Source: Cacconaster sp964598495 (GTDB lineage: Bacteria; Bacteroidota; Bacteroidia; Bacteroidales; UBA932). Taken from it: a stretch of 19,994 nucleotides of DNA. The DNA lies in contig CAZRBY010000028.1 of NCBI GenBank assembly GCA_964598495.1, positions 1-19,994 of the forward strand, given 5' to 3'. The notes beneath the pieces are model-generated. The model saw nothing but the letters and a program-made list of their open reading frames with translations, ran no database searches and was not told where the DNA came from. Shown in pieces: positions 6,594 through 16,200 of this stretch; position 1 is the stretch's first letter; every line of letters begins with the position of its first letter. A program made the translations under genes and the position numbers.

Positions 6594-6603
6594 TTCTGCA
6601 ATT

Positions 6604-6636
6604 TTTGCAGAAATCAACTTTTTCTTCATACCTTTG
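6604..6636 (+). promoter_or_regulatory. Promoter of the cobalamin uptake operon
   Basis: TTTG (6604-6607), 21 bp, TACCTTTG (6629-6636) is a full match to the Bacteroidetes -33/-7 pattern. Transcription would start around 6641-6643, right at the first paired base of the riboswitch P1 stem. This is the best promoter in the window. Confidence 0.75.
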
Positions 6637-6641
6637 TGGCG

Positions 6642-6788
6642 TAATTGAGGCTAAAGGGAATCCGGTGCGAATCCGGAACTATACCCGTAGCTGTGAGTTC
6701 CCTAATTCCTGAGCTATCTTTGCCACTGTCCTTTACGGATGGGAAGGCGGCTTGAAGGAGGAACGAGTCAGAAGACCTGCCTTGATTA
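6642..6788 (+). promoter_or_regulatory. Cobalamin (AdoCbl) riboswitch
   Basis: The conserved core is unmistakable: GGGAATCCGGTGCGAATCCG from 6656, CCCGTAGCTGTGA at 6684-6696, the GCCACTG B12 box at 6722-6728, GGGAAGGCGGC at 6741-6751 and GTCAGAAGACCTGCC at 6767-6781. P1 is formed by TAATTGAGG (6642-6650) and CCTTGATTA (6780-6788), nine pairs with two G-U. It binds cobalamin and should lower expression of the downstream uptake genes when the vitamin is abundant. It directly precedes btuB. Confidence 0.95.
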
Positions 6789-6800
6789 TTTGTTGGATTG

Positions 6801-6834
6801 GAAATCCCGGGTTTGGATTTCATGATTTGTTTTT
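6801..6834 (+). terminator. Candidate riboswitch expression-platform hairpin
   Basis: GAAATCC (6801-6807) and GGATTTC (6815-6821) form a perfect 7-bp stem with a 7-nt loop, followed by a T-rich stretch (6826-6834) ending 2 nt before the btuB ATG at 6837. It may act as a weak terminator or hide the translation start. Which of the two cannot be told from sequence. Confidence 0.4.
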
Positions 6835-6836
6835 GA

Positions 6837-8948
6837 ATGCAATACTCAATCAGGGCATTTTTCAAAGGTGTAACACCATTTGCGGTGGCATTATCTCTGC
6901 TGCCGGCAACTCTGTTTGCCCGGAATAATCAACCAAAAACAGAGCCATCACTCCTACAGAGGCGTGATGCTGTAGCCATACATCGGCAGAACAAGGATAC
7001 TGTGGTGGTACACTCGCCGAAGCGAGACACGGTGATAGTGCGTCACCTAGAAGAATCACGCATTACATCTACCGCCAAACCCTCTCCCACTCTTCAGAGT
7101 GCACCGGTACAGGTGGTGGATCGCTCAACCATCGAACGTTTGGGAGTACAGGAGTTGCATGAAGCAGTCAAAAATCTTGCGGGGGTGAATATTCGCGACT
7201 ACGGCGGAATCGGAGGCATAAAGACGGTCTCAATCAGAAGTCTCGGAGCTCAGCATACGGCTGTCTCTTACGATGGCATTGCGGTATCCGACATACAGAG
7301 CGGGCAGGTGGACATTGGCAGATTTTCGCTGGACAATGTGGAAATGATTACCCTCTCCATCGGCCAGAGTGATGAAATCTTCAAGTCGGCAAGAATGTTT
7401 GCCTCCGCCGGAACACTCGACATTACCTCGTCAAGACCTGTTTTCGGTGACTGCGGTACAAATGTTATCGCACGTATGAAAGCAGGCTCTTTCGGTACAT
7501 ACAATCCCTCTCTTCTATTGGAGCATAGACTTGGGAGCAGGTGGGCACTCGGAGCGAATGCCGATTGGGTAACCTCCAAGGGCGATTACCCCTTCATCAT
7601 CGATAACGGCAGGGAGAGTGAACTTCTGTTGCGGAAAAACAGCGATGTCAATACCCTCAGAGCGGAAATCAATCTCTGGGGATTTATAGGTGCCTCCGGC
7701 AAATTCTCCCTTAAGGCAAGCGGCCTTTCGGGAGAAAGGGGGCTCCCCGGTTCGGTAGTCCTCTACAATCAGGATGCATTTGAGCGTCTGTGGGATAAAA
7801 ACGGATTTGTTCAGGCCTCATACAATACCGCCCTCGGCGTAAAATGGGACCTCAACGGGGTGCTTAAATACAATTACTCCCGGAGTAAATACTACGATGA
7901 AAGTCAGCGTTATCCTTTGGGATTTGTAGAAGACCTTTATACGCAAAAGGAGTATTATGGCTCGATAGCTACCCGTTTTAAGCCGGCAAAAGGAGTGGAA
8001 TTGACATTTGCCCAGGACCTCTTCTACAACACTTTGGATGCATCAATTCCGGAATGCCCATTTCCCGAAAGGATGAACTCACTCACCACCCTTGCGGGGA
8101 AATATCAAGGTTCATCGGTAACCGTTGTTGCCTCACTTACCAATACATATATTAGCGAAAAGGTGCAAAAGGGTGATCCCGCACCAGATAGAAACAACCT
8201 TTCTCCAGCTCTAAGCATCTCCTGGAAGCCCTTCAAGGCTACAAATCTAAGAGTCAGAGCATCGTACAAAAGGGGATTTCGCGCACCTACCTTCAACGAC
8301 CTCTACTATTTGAGAGTAGGCAATACCAACCTCAAGCCGGAGCGTGCCGATCAGTATAATCTCGGCTTGACCTGGAGCGGTACGCTCGGCAAAGAGGAGT
8401 CCGGATGGCTTTCCGCTACCCTTGACGGTTACTACAACAACGTGGAAGACAAGATTGTGGCCAGACCCACCCTCTTTATTTGGAAAATGATGAATATCGG
8501 TAAAGTGCGGATAGCAGGAGCAGATCTGAGTGTCACTTCCAGTGTTCGGCTCGGTAACGACCACAATCTGATACTCTCAACTAACGCTTCATACCAACAT
8601 GCGGTGGACATATCGGACCCTGAGAGTAAAACCTGGCGCCACCAGATTCCCTATACCCCGCGCATTTCGGGAGCAACCAATCTCGCCTGGAGTAACCCAT
8701 GGCTCAATCTTAGCTACATTATCTCCTTTGTCGGGGACAAATATTCACTGCCTCTGAATGTGGAGCGAAACCTCATCAAGGGCTATGCCGAACATACCAT
8801 CTCCGCATACAGGGATTTCCGCATACATGGCGTTTTCCTCCGACTCCAGGGAGAAATGATTAACTTTACCAATAAAATGTACGATATTATACAATACTAT
8901 CCAATGCCCGGGCGCAATTTCAGGCTTACATTAAAAATTAAAATATAA
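6837..8948 (+). CDS. btuB: BtuB-type TonB-dependent cobalamin receptor
   Basis: Outer-membrane beta-barrel transporter that takes up cobalamin using TonB energy. The 703-residue protein has a signal peptide (about 1-28, ending ATLFA) and a short linker with two TonB-box-like motifs, DTVVV (54-58) and DTVIV (64-68), comparable to the DTLVV box of E. coli BtuB. A plug domain follows at about 85-200 (APVQVVDRSTIERLG, LAGVNIRDYGG, SIRSLGAQHTAVSYDG). The rest is a 22-strand-type barrel with the RGFRAPTFNDLYY motif common in Bacteroidetes receptors and an amphipathic last strand (GRNFRLTLKIKI). It has no N-terminal carboxypeptidase-like domain, unlike SusC proteins. The riboswitch just upstream fixes the substrate class as a corrinoid. 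It is the first gene of the operon, 19 nt before the btuG-like gene. Confidence 0.93.
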   Translation: MQYSIRAFFKGVTPFAVALSLLPATLFARNNQPKTEPSLLQRRDAVAIHRQNKDTVVVHSPKRDTVIVRHLEESRITSTAKPSPTLQSAPVQVVDRSTIERLGVQELHEAVKNLAGVNIRDYGGIGGIKTVSIRSLGAQHTAVSYDGIAVSDIQSGQVDIGRFSLDNVEMITLSIGQSDEIFKSARMFASAGTLDITSSRPVFGDCGTNVIARMKAGSFGTYNPSLLLEHRLGSRWALGANADWVTSKGDYPFIIDNGRESELLLRKNSDVNTLRAEINLWGFIGASGKFSLKASGLSGERGLPGSVVLYNQDAFERLWDKNGFVQASYNTALGVKWDLNGVLKYNYSRSKYYDESQRYPLGFVEDLYTQKEYYGSIATRFKPAKGVELTFAQDLFYNTLDASIPECPFPERMNSLTTLAGKYQGSSVTVVASLTNTYISEKVQKGDPAPDRNNLSPALSISWKPFKATNLRVRASYKRGFRAPTFNDLYYLRVGNTNLKPERADQYNLGLTWSGTLGKEESGWLSATLDGYYNNVEDKIVARPTLFIWKMMNIGKVRIAGADLSVTSSVRLGNDHNLILSTNASYQHAVDISDPESKTWRHQIPYTPRISGATNLAWSNPWLNLSYIISFVGDKYSLPLNVERNLIKGYAEHTISAYRDFRIHGVFLRLQGEMINFTNKMYDIIQYYPMPGRNFRLTLKIKI

Positions 8949-8967
8949 ATCAAATAACGATAGAAAA

Positions 8968-10086
8968 ATGAAAAGAACACTTCTAAGACTCGCAATCATT
9001 GCAGGAGCAGTACTGATTATGTCATCCTCCTCCTGCCTCGAAATCGACCATCCGGAACCCGAAATTCCCTTGATAACTATAGGTACCTATATCCTCAACA
9101 GCGGAAATTTCGGTTCAAACGATGCCAATTTAATCGCTTACAATCCTTACAACAAGGAACTCAACTACAACATATTCGAACGTAGCAATGGGGGCAAAAA
9201 ACTTGGTGACACCGCTCAGGATATGATTGCTTTCGGCAGCAAAATTTATATTGCTGTGTACAACTCCGGTCTCATTTTCGTAACCGACCTTGAAGGCAAA
9301 GTAATCAAAGAGATAAAAACTAAGGCACAGGGTTCGTCAGCAAATCTTTCACCCCGTTACTTCACTACCTGGGAAAATTGCGTCTATGTTACCTTTTACG
9401 AGGGTTATGCCGGCAAGATTGACACCACATCCCTCACAGTCTCCGCACTTGCTAAGGTTGGTGACAACCCCGAGCAAATCAAAATTGCAGGCGAAAAGCT
9501 CTATGTTGCCAATTCAGGCGGCATGAACTATCCCAACTACGGCAAGACCTTATCTGTTCTAAACCCCGTTACCATGGATGTAATGAGCGAAGTTACGGTG
9601 GCAGATAACCCTATTTATCTCGAAGCAGACTCTAAGGGCTTTCTCTATGTGGTATCAATGGGCAACTACAATGATGTTCCCTCTTGCCTCCAGATAGTAA
9701 ACACCAACAATGAATCTGTACAGAAACTCGAACTTGAAGGCATCACGCCATCATTTATTGCAAAAGGCCCGGGCAATGCCCTCTATCTTGTAAGCTCAAG
9801 TTATGATGATAATGGACAACTGACAGCCGATTATTATATTTTCGATACGAGCAAAAAAGAAATATACGGAAAACTGATACAAGATGGAACACGCATCGAA
9901 AATCCATACTCCCTTTCAGCTGACACACTACTAACACTTATTTACATAGGCACATCCGATTATACCACCAACGGACAAATGTATGTAATCGACGCATTTG
10001 GACACATGTATCACGCATTTGACACCGGAGGACTCAATCCCATCACCGCTTGTCCGGTAACTGCCGGTGGTCCAAAAGACAATTAA
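8968..10086 (+). CDS. btuG: BtuG-like surface beta-propeller lipoprotein (YncE/DUF5074-like)
   Basis: A 372-residue lipoprotein: short signal sequence with SSSSC, lipidated Cys23, followed by LEIDHPEPE. The mature part consists of repeated propeller-blade motifs such as GDTAQDMIAFGSKIYIAVY, GDNPEQIKIAGEKLYVANS and DNPIYLEADSKGFLYVVSMG. These resemble the seven-bladed propeller of Bacteroides BtuG proteins, surface lipoproteins that capture cobalamin with very high affinity and hand it to BtuB. Its position between btuB and the ABC transporter, under a B12 riboswitch, supports that role. The gene follows btuB after 19 nt, and its stop is 2 nt before the btuF start. The family assignment is by motif and context; propellers are easily confused with one another, so the symbol is tentative. 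Confidence 0.78.
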   Translation: MKRTLLRLAIIAGAVLIMSSSSCLEIDHPEPEIPLITIGTYILNSGNFGSNDANLIAYNPYNKELNYNIFERSNGGKKLGDTAQDMIAFGSKIYIAVYNSGLIFVTDLEGKVIKEIKTKAQGSSANLSPRYFTTWENCVYVTFYEGYAGKIDTTSLTVSALAKVGDNPEQIKIAGEKLYVANSGGMNYPNYGKTLSVLNPVTMDVMSEVTVADNPIYLEADSKGFLYVVSMGNYNDVPSCLQIVNTNNESVQKLELEGITPSFIAKGPGNALYLVSSSYDDNGQLTADYYIFDTSKKEIYGKLIQDGTRIENPYSLSADTLLTLIYIGTSDYTTNGQMYVIDAFGHMYHAFDTGGLNPITACPVTAGGPKDN

Positions 10087-10088
10087 CT

Positions 10089-11222
10089 GTGACCAGACAA
10101 TTCTTCATAGGTTTTGTTTTTATTATATTGATGGCTTTGCTCTGCTCCTGCAACGGCGGGAGCGGAGTAACAGCCGAAACGGAATGTTTCAAAGCCGACA
10201 GCGTCTATTACGCCAAAGGCTTTGAAATTTCCCGTTTTGATGATTGGATAATCGTGAATGTCCGCAACCCCTGGGATACCCTCAAGACGCTCAGACGCTA
10301 TGTGCTGATTGATAAAAACAAACCATTGCCGGATTCCCTTCCCGAAGGCATCATTATCAGGACTCCTGTCGAAAAAGCGGTATTCTACACCTCGGTACAC
10401 GCCTCAATGGTAGTGCAAATGGGACGAATCGATGCCATCAAAGGAATCTGTGAAATACAATATGTCACCGACAGCCTCATTCTCGAAAGGATTGCTGACG
10501 GCAGAATAGCTGATATCGGTCTTGCAACGGCGCCGAATATTGAAAAAATCATCGAACTGGATGCAGAACTGATCATTGCATCTCCTTATGAAAACAGCGG
10601 CTACGGAGCAGCCGAAAAACTCGGCATCCCGATAGTGGAAGCAGCCGATTATATGGAAAACCATCCTTTGGGGCGAACCGAATGGGGCCGTTTTTACGCT
10701 CTCCTTTTCGGGGAAGGAGCGAGAGCGGACTCCATATTTTTTGCAACAAGAGATCGTTACAACCATCTCAAGAATCTGGCGGGAAAGTCTGAGAAAAGAC
10801 CCCGTGTCCTACTGGAAAGGAAATATGGGGCGTCATGGATAATTCCTGCAGGAGGTAGCTATATAGGCACAATCCACTCGGATGCCGGTGCCGATTATAT
10901 TTTCAGCGATTTCAAAGGCAGCGAGAGTGTGCATCAAACGTTTGAAAGCGTTCTGGACAGGGCTCATGATGCGGATTTGTGGCTTTTCAAATATGACACC
11001 AAACACGAATATACATACGACATTCTGAAAGATGAATATCAGCCCTATAGCAATTTCAGACCATTCAAGGAGAGGAATATTTATATTTGCCACACGACAA
11101 AAACAACATATTACGACGATATCACGCTTCACCCCGACCGTCTTCTGGAAGATTTGATCTCTATTTACCATCCGGAAATTTTGTCGGGATATAGTCCGAG
11201 ATATTATGTCAAAATGAAATAA
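10089..11222 (+). CDS. btuF: BtuF-like cobalamin ABC transporter substrate-binding lipoprotein
   Basis: Substrate-binding component (Peripla_BP_2/FecB-BtuF fold) that receives the corrinoid in the periplasm and delivers it to the BtuCD pump. I place the start at GTG 10089, 2 nt after the btuG-like stop. This gives 377 residues with a proper lipoprotein signal, TRQFFIGFVFIILMALLCSC, lipidated at Cys21. The ATG at 10050 lies inside the preceding gene and would put 13 polar residues in front of the signal peptide. Domain features include SVHASMVVQMGRIDAIKGIC and APNIEKIIELDAELIIAS, the typical first-lobe elements, and a long linker helix between lobes. Specificity for B12 is inferred from the operon; iron-siderophore binding proteins share the fold. 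Confidence 0.85.
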   Translation: MTRQFFIGFVFIILMALLCSCNGGSGVTAETECFKADSVYYAKGFEISRFDDWIIVNVRNPWDTLKTLRRYVLIDKNKPLPDSLPEGIIIRTPVEKAVFYTSVHASMVVQMGRIDAIKGICEIQYVTDSLILERIADGRIADIGLATAPNIEKIIELDAELIIASPYENSGYGAAEKLGIPIVEAADYMENHPLGRTEWGRFYALLFGEGARADSIFFATRDRYNHLKNLAGKSEKRPRVLLERKYGASWIIPAGGSYIGTIHSDAGADYIFSDFKGSESVHQTFESVLDRAHDADLWLFKYDTKHEYTYDILKDEYQPYSNFRPFKERNIYICHTTKTTYYDDITLHPDRLLEDLISIYHPEILSGYSPRYYVKMK

Positions 11223-11223
11223 T

Positions 11224-12234
11224 TTGAAAGGAAGAAGCAAACATATTACAGTCTATATCTGCCTTGGAGCTGCTTTGCTGCTGCTTTTCTGCGGCGGACT
11301 GCTATATGGTGCAGTCAGGATACCGATACGCTCCGTATTGGAAATCCTTGCCGGAACATTTGAAGGCCGCCAAACCTGGGTGCAGATTGTGATGCAGTCG
11401 AGGCTCCCCCAGACCATAACGGCTCTCTTTGCCGGAGCTTCTCTTGCGGTGAGTGGACTTCTGCTGCAGACTCTTTTCAAAAATCCTCTTGCGGGCCCCT
11501 CGATCCTGGGTATCAGCGACGGCGCCTATCTCGGTGTTGCACTTGTGATGATTTATTTCTCGTTCAACACTTATCTCTCCACGATACTCGCAGCATTTGT
11601 CGGAGCCTCGGTCGTATTGCTCATCATTATCGGTTTTTCCCGAAAAGTGCGGAACAGCGTGATGCTGCTCATAATCGGTATAATGGTGGGGTATCTCGCC
11701 TCCTCGATTATCTCTATACTCAACTATCACGCTTCTCCGGACAAAGTGCATCAGTTTGTGCTTTGGGGTATGGGCGACTTCACCGGAGTCTCCATGGAGA
11801 AACTCCCATGGTTCGTTGTATTTGCAGCCGGTGGGCTGCTCGGTTCGATTTTCCTGATCAAGCCCCTCAACGCGCTGCTGCTCGGAGAGTCGTATGCTGC
11901 CAATCTGGGTGTACGAGTCAAAAGAGTCCGGATTGCCATTCTTCTCTGTACCGGAATACTCACCGCTGCCACAACTGCTTTCTGCGGTCCCATTTCCTTT
12001 ATCGGACTTGCCGTACCTCATATTGCACGACTGCTGCTCGGAACCTCCAATCACAAGCAGCTGCTGCCGATTACCCTGCTTGCAGGTGCCTGTGTCGCAC
12101 TTTTGTGCAATATGCTGACAGTGGTGCCCGGTAGCAACTCCATATTGCCGCTCAATGCCATAACCCCGATTATCGGCGCACCGGTCATCATATATGTCAT
12201 TGTCAACCGTAGGAATATCCAATATTTCAATTGA
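11224..12234 (+). CDS. btuC: BtuC-like cobalamin ABC transporter permease (FecCD family)
   Basis: Inner-membrane permease of the BtuC/FecCD family, 336 residues with many hydrophobic segments (first at about 8-30), consistent with the usual ten helices. Family motifs: RLPQTITALFAGASLAVSG (60-78) continuing into LLLQTLFKNPLAGP, and the cytoplasmic coupling segment FIGLAVPHIARLLLGT (259-274) followed by SNHKQLLP, which contacts the ATPase. The only possible start is a TTG at 11224, because an in-frame TGA lies at 11215-11217 and no ATG or GTG comes between. It follows the btuF TAA by one base, suggesting translational coupling. Its TGA stop is one base before the btuD ATG. Confidence 0.9.
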   Translation: MKGRSKHITVYICLGAALLLLFCGGLLYGAVRIPIRSVLEILAGTFEGRQTWVQIVMQSRLPQTITALFAGASLAVSGLLLQTLFKNPLAGPSILGISDGAYLGVALVMIYFSFNTYLSTILAAFVGASVVLLIIIGFSRKVRNSVMLLIIGIMVGYLASSIISILNYHASPDKVHQFVLWGMGDFTGVSMEKLPWFVVFAAGGLLGSIFLIKPLNALLLGESYAANLGVRVKRVRIAILLCTGILTAATTAFCGPISFIGLAVPHIARLLLGTSNHKQLLPITLLAGACVALLCNMLTVVPGSNSILPLNAITPIIGAPVIIYVIVNRRNIQYFN

Positions 12235-12235
12235 G

Positions 12236-13267
12236 ATGAAACATCAGATCACCATATCGGCCCATGGACTGGCCATCGGATATTCTCTGAGGAGCGGCCG
12301 GCGCAAGGTCATCCACAATTCGCTGGATCTGGAGCTGCAGAGCGGTGAAGTAACCTGTTTGCTCGGCCTCAACGGTGCCGGAAAGTCTACTCTCATAAAG
12401 ACCCTATGCGGCCTCCTACCCCCTTTGGCAGGCGGTGTGAAAGTATTCGGAACTCCTCTTGGGAGTTATTCGCACAACCGTCTATCCACCCTCATAGGAG
12501 TTGTACTCACTGAAAAAACCTATGCAGGAGGTATAACTGTTTATGATCTGGTATCTCTTGGCAGGTATCCGCACACGGGCTGCTTCGGGCAGCTCAAAGA
12601 GAGCGACCACGAGGCAATCTCAAGGGCTATTGAGGCGGTGGGTATCACGCATAAAGCCTCGTCCTATGTGTCGGAACTGAGCGACGGAGAGCGACAGAAG
12701 GCCTTTATAGCCAAAGTGCTGGCCCAGGAGTGTCCCATAATCATACTCGACGAGCCCACAGCATTTCTGGATGTCACAAGCAGGATAGAGATAATGGTAC
12801 TTTTACGCAAACTTGCGCGGGAGCAAAAGAAAAGCATCCTGCTCTCTACCCACGACCTGGATTCCGCCATCCAGCTCGGTGACAAGCTCTGGCTTCAGGA
12901 GAGAGGCGCAAAGGACAACCGCTCCTCGGCACCGATGGTTTGCGGTACACCGGAGGATTTGATTCTCAGCGGAGTGCTGGAATCTTTCTTCAGCAAAAAG
13001 GGGGTGGTTTTCGACTCATATTCCGGAAAAATATCCCCTGTCCCTTCGGAAAATCCAGTCGGTGTCGACGGGGAGGCACGAAGTGCATTTTGGGTTGGAA
13101 ATGCGCTCAAGCGCAAAGGATTTGCACCCACGGCTCCTTCAAAAGAGATTATTTCGGTGCAATGTATTTCATCCGCAGAATTCGTCGTTTCGTTTCCGGA
13201 TGGGGAAACTCTAATCGCAAAATCAATAGAGGAGTTACTGAATCTCTTTACCAATTCATCTTCTTGA
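12236..13267 (+). CDS. btuD: BtuD-like cobalamin ABC transporter ATP-binding protein
   Basis: ATPase that powers corrinoid import with BtuC. The start is ATG 12236, in the tight junction TGAGATG with btuC. An upstream ATG at 12194 lies inside btuC and only adds 14 unrelated residues. The protein has 343 residues: Walker A GLNGAGKST (44-52), signature LSDGERQ (148-154), Walker B IIILDEPT (168-175) and switch His206 in STHD. The usual Q-loop glutamine is not obvious; the segment reads VVLTEKT (89-95). About 85-90 residues follow the normal end of the ATPase (about 255), including SVQCISSAEFVVSFPDGETL, an extension of unknown role. The gene ends inside the 3' end of dnaE on the other strand (20-bp overlap). 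Confidence 0.88.
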   Translation: MKHQITISAHGLAIGYSLRSGRRKVIHNSLDLELQSGEVTCLLGLNGAGKSTLIKTLCGLLPPLAGGVKVFGTPLGSYSHNRLSTLIGVVLTEKTYAGGITVYDLVSLGRYPHTGCFGQLKESDHEAISRAIEAVGITHKASSYVSELSDGERQKAFIAKVLAQECPIIILDEPTAFLDVTSRIEIMVLLRKLAREQKKSILLSTHDLDSAIQLGDKLWLQERGAKDNRSSAPMVCGTPEDLILSGVLESFFSKKGVVFDSYSGKISPVPSENPVGVDGEARSAFWVGNALKRKGFAPTAPSKEIISVQCISSAEFVVSFPDGETLIAKSIEELLNLFTNSSS

Positions 13268-16200
13268 CTACACGACAATCCAGGCCCTGCTCGTAAAGCC
13301 AATCCACGAGCTCTCCATCGACGGATACCCTGAATTTGTTTGAATAGAGAGAAACGATCTCTTTTTTTCCGTTATGATCAAATGACAGGTCTATGAAAAG
13401 AGGGGTCTCCCCTTTATGGGTACGCAATTTCTTTGTCAAGGCTTTGCGGAAATCCGCATCTGATTGCTCCAGATCCATTGATATATGGAATTCTTTGAAA
13501 AATTGCTCTTTTGCGTTGGAGAGGAGAGTCATATTGGAGATGAAAAGACGATACTCCTGAACTTTCTTCTCTTCTGACGATTCCTTACGGAAAAGCTCTT
13601 TCGTCACACATTTGATCAGCAAAGCGGTGTGGTCAACCATATATTGCATATGAGTCTCATAGCTTTTTCCCGAAAGGGAGAATGTATGGCTGCTATTGAA
13701 ATCCTCTACGGTGAATGTGCACCACGGGCGATTACCGGTGCGAGTATATTTAATCTGCACATCAGTCACAAGGCCACCGACTGTAAATTCTATATTCCGG
13801 AGTTTGGGATCCCTCGAGAGATTGTCCTCTATACTGCGAACCTCGCTAAGTTCTACCGTCACTAAATTGTCAAATTCAAATCGGAATTTGTCCAACGGGT
13901 GTGAAGATATATACATACCTACAAGTTCTTTCTCCTTTTTGAGAAGTTCTATCTCATCATATTCTTGAAGGGGCGGGATCTCCGGACGCACCGGCTTCAT
14001 CTCTTCGGTTTCCCCAAAGAGACCTCCCTGCATAACGGAGTCATTCTGATATTTATAGGTATATTTTAGAAGTGCGTCGATAAAAGACTCGTCCTTATTG
14101 TTGAAAAGGAAATACTGCGTCCGGTGCATGTCGCTGAATGAGTCGAACGAGCCCGAATAAATGAGACACTCTATGACCTTGCGGTTGACAACACCGGAAG
14201 GGAGCCTTTCTACGAAGTCAAATATATCGGTAAACGAACCTCCGCGTTCCCTTTCCTCGATAATCGCATTGATGACATTAGTTCCCACACCTTTGATGCC
14301 GGCCATGCCGAAACGGATATTGCCCTTCTTGTTGACGGTAAATGTGGTGCGGCTCTCATTGATGTCCGGCCCGAGAACTTCGATTTTCATTCTTTTGCAA
14401 TCATCCATCAGCTTGGTGATTTCCTCAATGTCGTTGAGGTTTTTGCTGAGGTTGGCTGCAAGGAATTGAGCAGGATAGTGTGCCTTAAGATAGCCCGTCT
14501 GGTAACCCAGCCAGGCATAACAGGTGGCGTGTGACTTGTTGAACGCATACTCCGCAAAACTCTTCCAGTCCTTCCAGATCTTTTCCAAAATCTCTTGCGG
14601 ATGGCCTTTTGCCAAAGCTCCCTCCATAAACCGGTCATTGAGCTTCTCCATCACGCTGAGCTGTTTTTTGCCCATAGCCTTTCGAAGCGTATCGGCCATA
14701 CCGGGGGTAAATCCGGCAAGTTCCTGAGATAGACGCATCACCTGTTCCTGATATACCGTAATGCCATAGGTGTCCTCAAGATACTCCTCCATCTCCTTCA
14801 GGTCATATGTAATCTCCTGTTTTCCATGTTTACGGGCAACAAAATCGGGAATATATTCCATAGGACCGGGACGATAGAGAGCATTCATCGCAATCAGGTC
14901 CTCAAAACGGGTCGGATGCAGTTCACGAAGCCATTTTTTCATACCGTCGGATTCAAACTGGAAGACTGCCGTGGTATTACCCTTGCTGAAAAGCTTGTAG
15001 GTAAGAGGGTCATCAATAGGAATAGCCTCTATATCAAAAGGCTCATGGCCGCTCTCAACAATATTGGACATCGTCTCTTTGATGATTGAAAGAGTCTTAA
15101 GACCGAGAAAGTCCATTTTGAGCATCCCCACCTGCTCGATATAGGAACCTTCATACTGGGAAACCCAAATTTTTTCCTTGCTATCCTTGTCCTCCTCCAC
15201 TGCTATGGGAATTATGTTGGTTAGGTCTTCGCGACCTATGATAAGGGCACAAGCATGAACTCCGGTCTGGCGGATGCTGCCTTCAAGCTGCTGAGCATAT
15301 TTAATCGTATTGCTCAGATTTTTGTCATCCGAATCGAGGGCATCTTTGAAGTCCTGTATTCTCTCTACACAGAGTTTCACGGTCGGAGGCACCTCTACCT
15401 TAATCAGCGAAGTAGAATCGTTCTTGTCGTAAGCATCTATTTCAAATGACCTTGGGACGAGTTTGCTCAGACGGTCCGCATCCTGAAGGGGTACTTGTTC
15501 GATGCGAGCAACATCCCTGATAGCACTCTTGGTCGCCATAGTACCGAATGTTACAACATGGGCAACATGGTCTTTGCCATATTTATCCTCAACATATTTG
15601 AATACCTTGGAACGTCCTTCGTCGTCAAAGTCGATATCCATATCGGGCATCGAAATACGGTCGGGATTTAGAAAACGTTCAAACAGAAGGTCATATTCGA
15701 TAGGGTCGATATTGGTAATCTTGAGACAGTATGCCACTACGGATCCAGCTGCCGAACCACGTCCCGGACCTACCGAAACGCCCATATTGCGTGCAGCTTC
15801 GATAAAGTCCTGTACAATGAGGAAGTAGTCGGGATATCCCATCTTTTTGATGGTTTCAAGCTCAAATTCAATCCTGTCGCATACCTTTTGAGGAATCTCT
15901 TTTCCATAACGCATTTCCGCACCTTTATAGGTGAGATGTCTCAAATATTCGTCCGAATCTTTATACTCTTCCGGAATGGGGAAGTGGGGCAGAATCGGGT
16001 CGGAGTCGATGGAATAGAGCTCAACCTTGTCTGCGATTTCGAGAGTATTGGACAGCACCTCCGGATGACCGGGAAAGAGAGCCGCCATTTCTTCTTTACT
16101 TTTGAAAAACTCCTGTTGAGTATAACGCAGCCTTTCGGGGTCATCAACATTGTTATTGAATGTGAGACAAATAAGACGATCATGCGCGGGACCGTCCTCC

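Larger units (their letters stand above)
6332..6600. other. Repeat-rich intergenic region after the ATPase gene
   Basis: No gene is seen here. It holds the third 20-bp repeat (6334-6353), a possible two-step hairpin (6353-6400), an AT-rich stretch, a GGCTTGGCTGTTGGCTGTAA run with short internal repeats (about 6499-6518), and GT/AC-rich repeats (6550-6593) in the opposite orientation to the related sequence at 4801-4838. The B12 promoter and riboswitch follow. Confidence 0.55.

Noticed and set aside
10050..10088. ATG 10050 as btuF start
   Set aside because: It lies inside the preceding gene and puts polar residues before the lipoprotein signal. GTG 10089 gives a normal signal peptide right after the stop.
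11302..12222. 306-residue open frame on the minus strand
   Set aside because: It is wholly antisense to btuC, has a low-complexity polar composition and no recognisable domain.
12194..12235. ATG 12194 as btuD start
   Set aside because: It lies inside btuC; the next in-frame ATG at 12236 forms the usual tight junction and matches where ABC ATPase homology begins.
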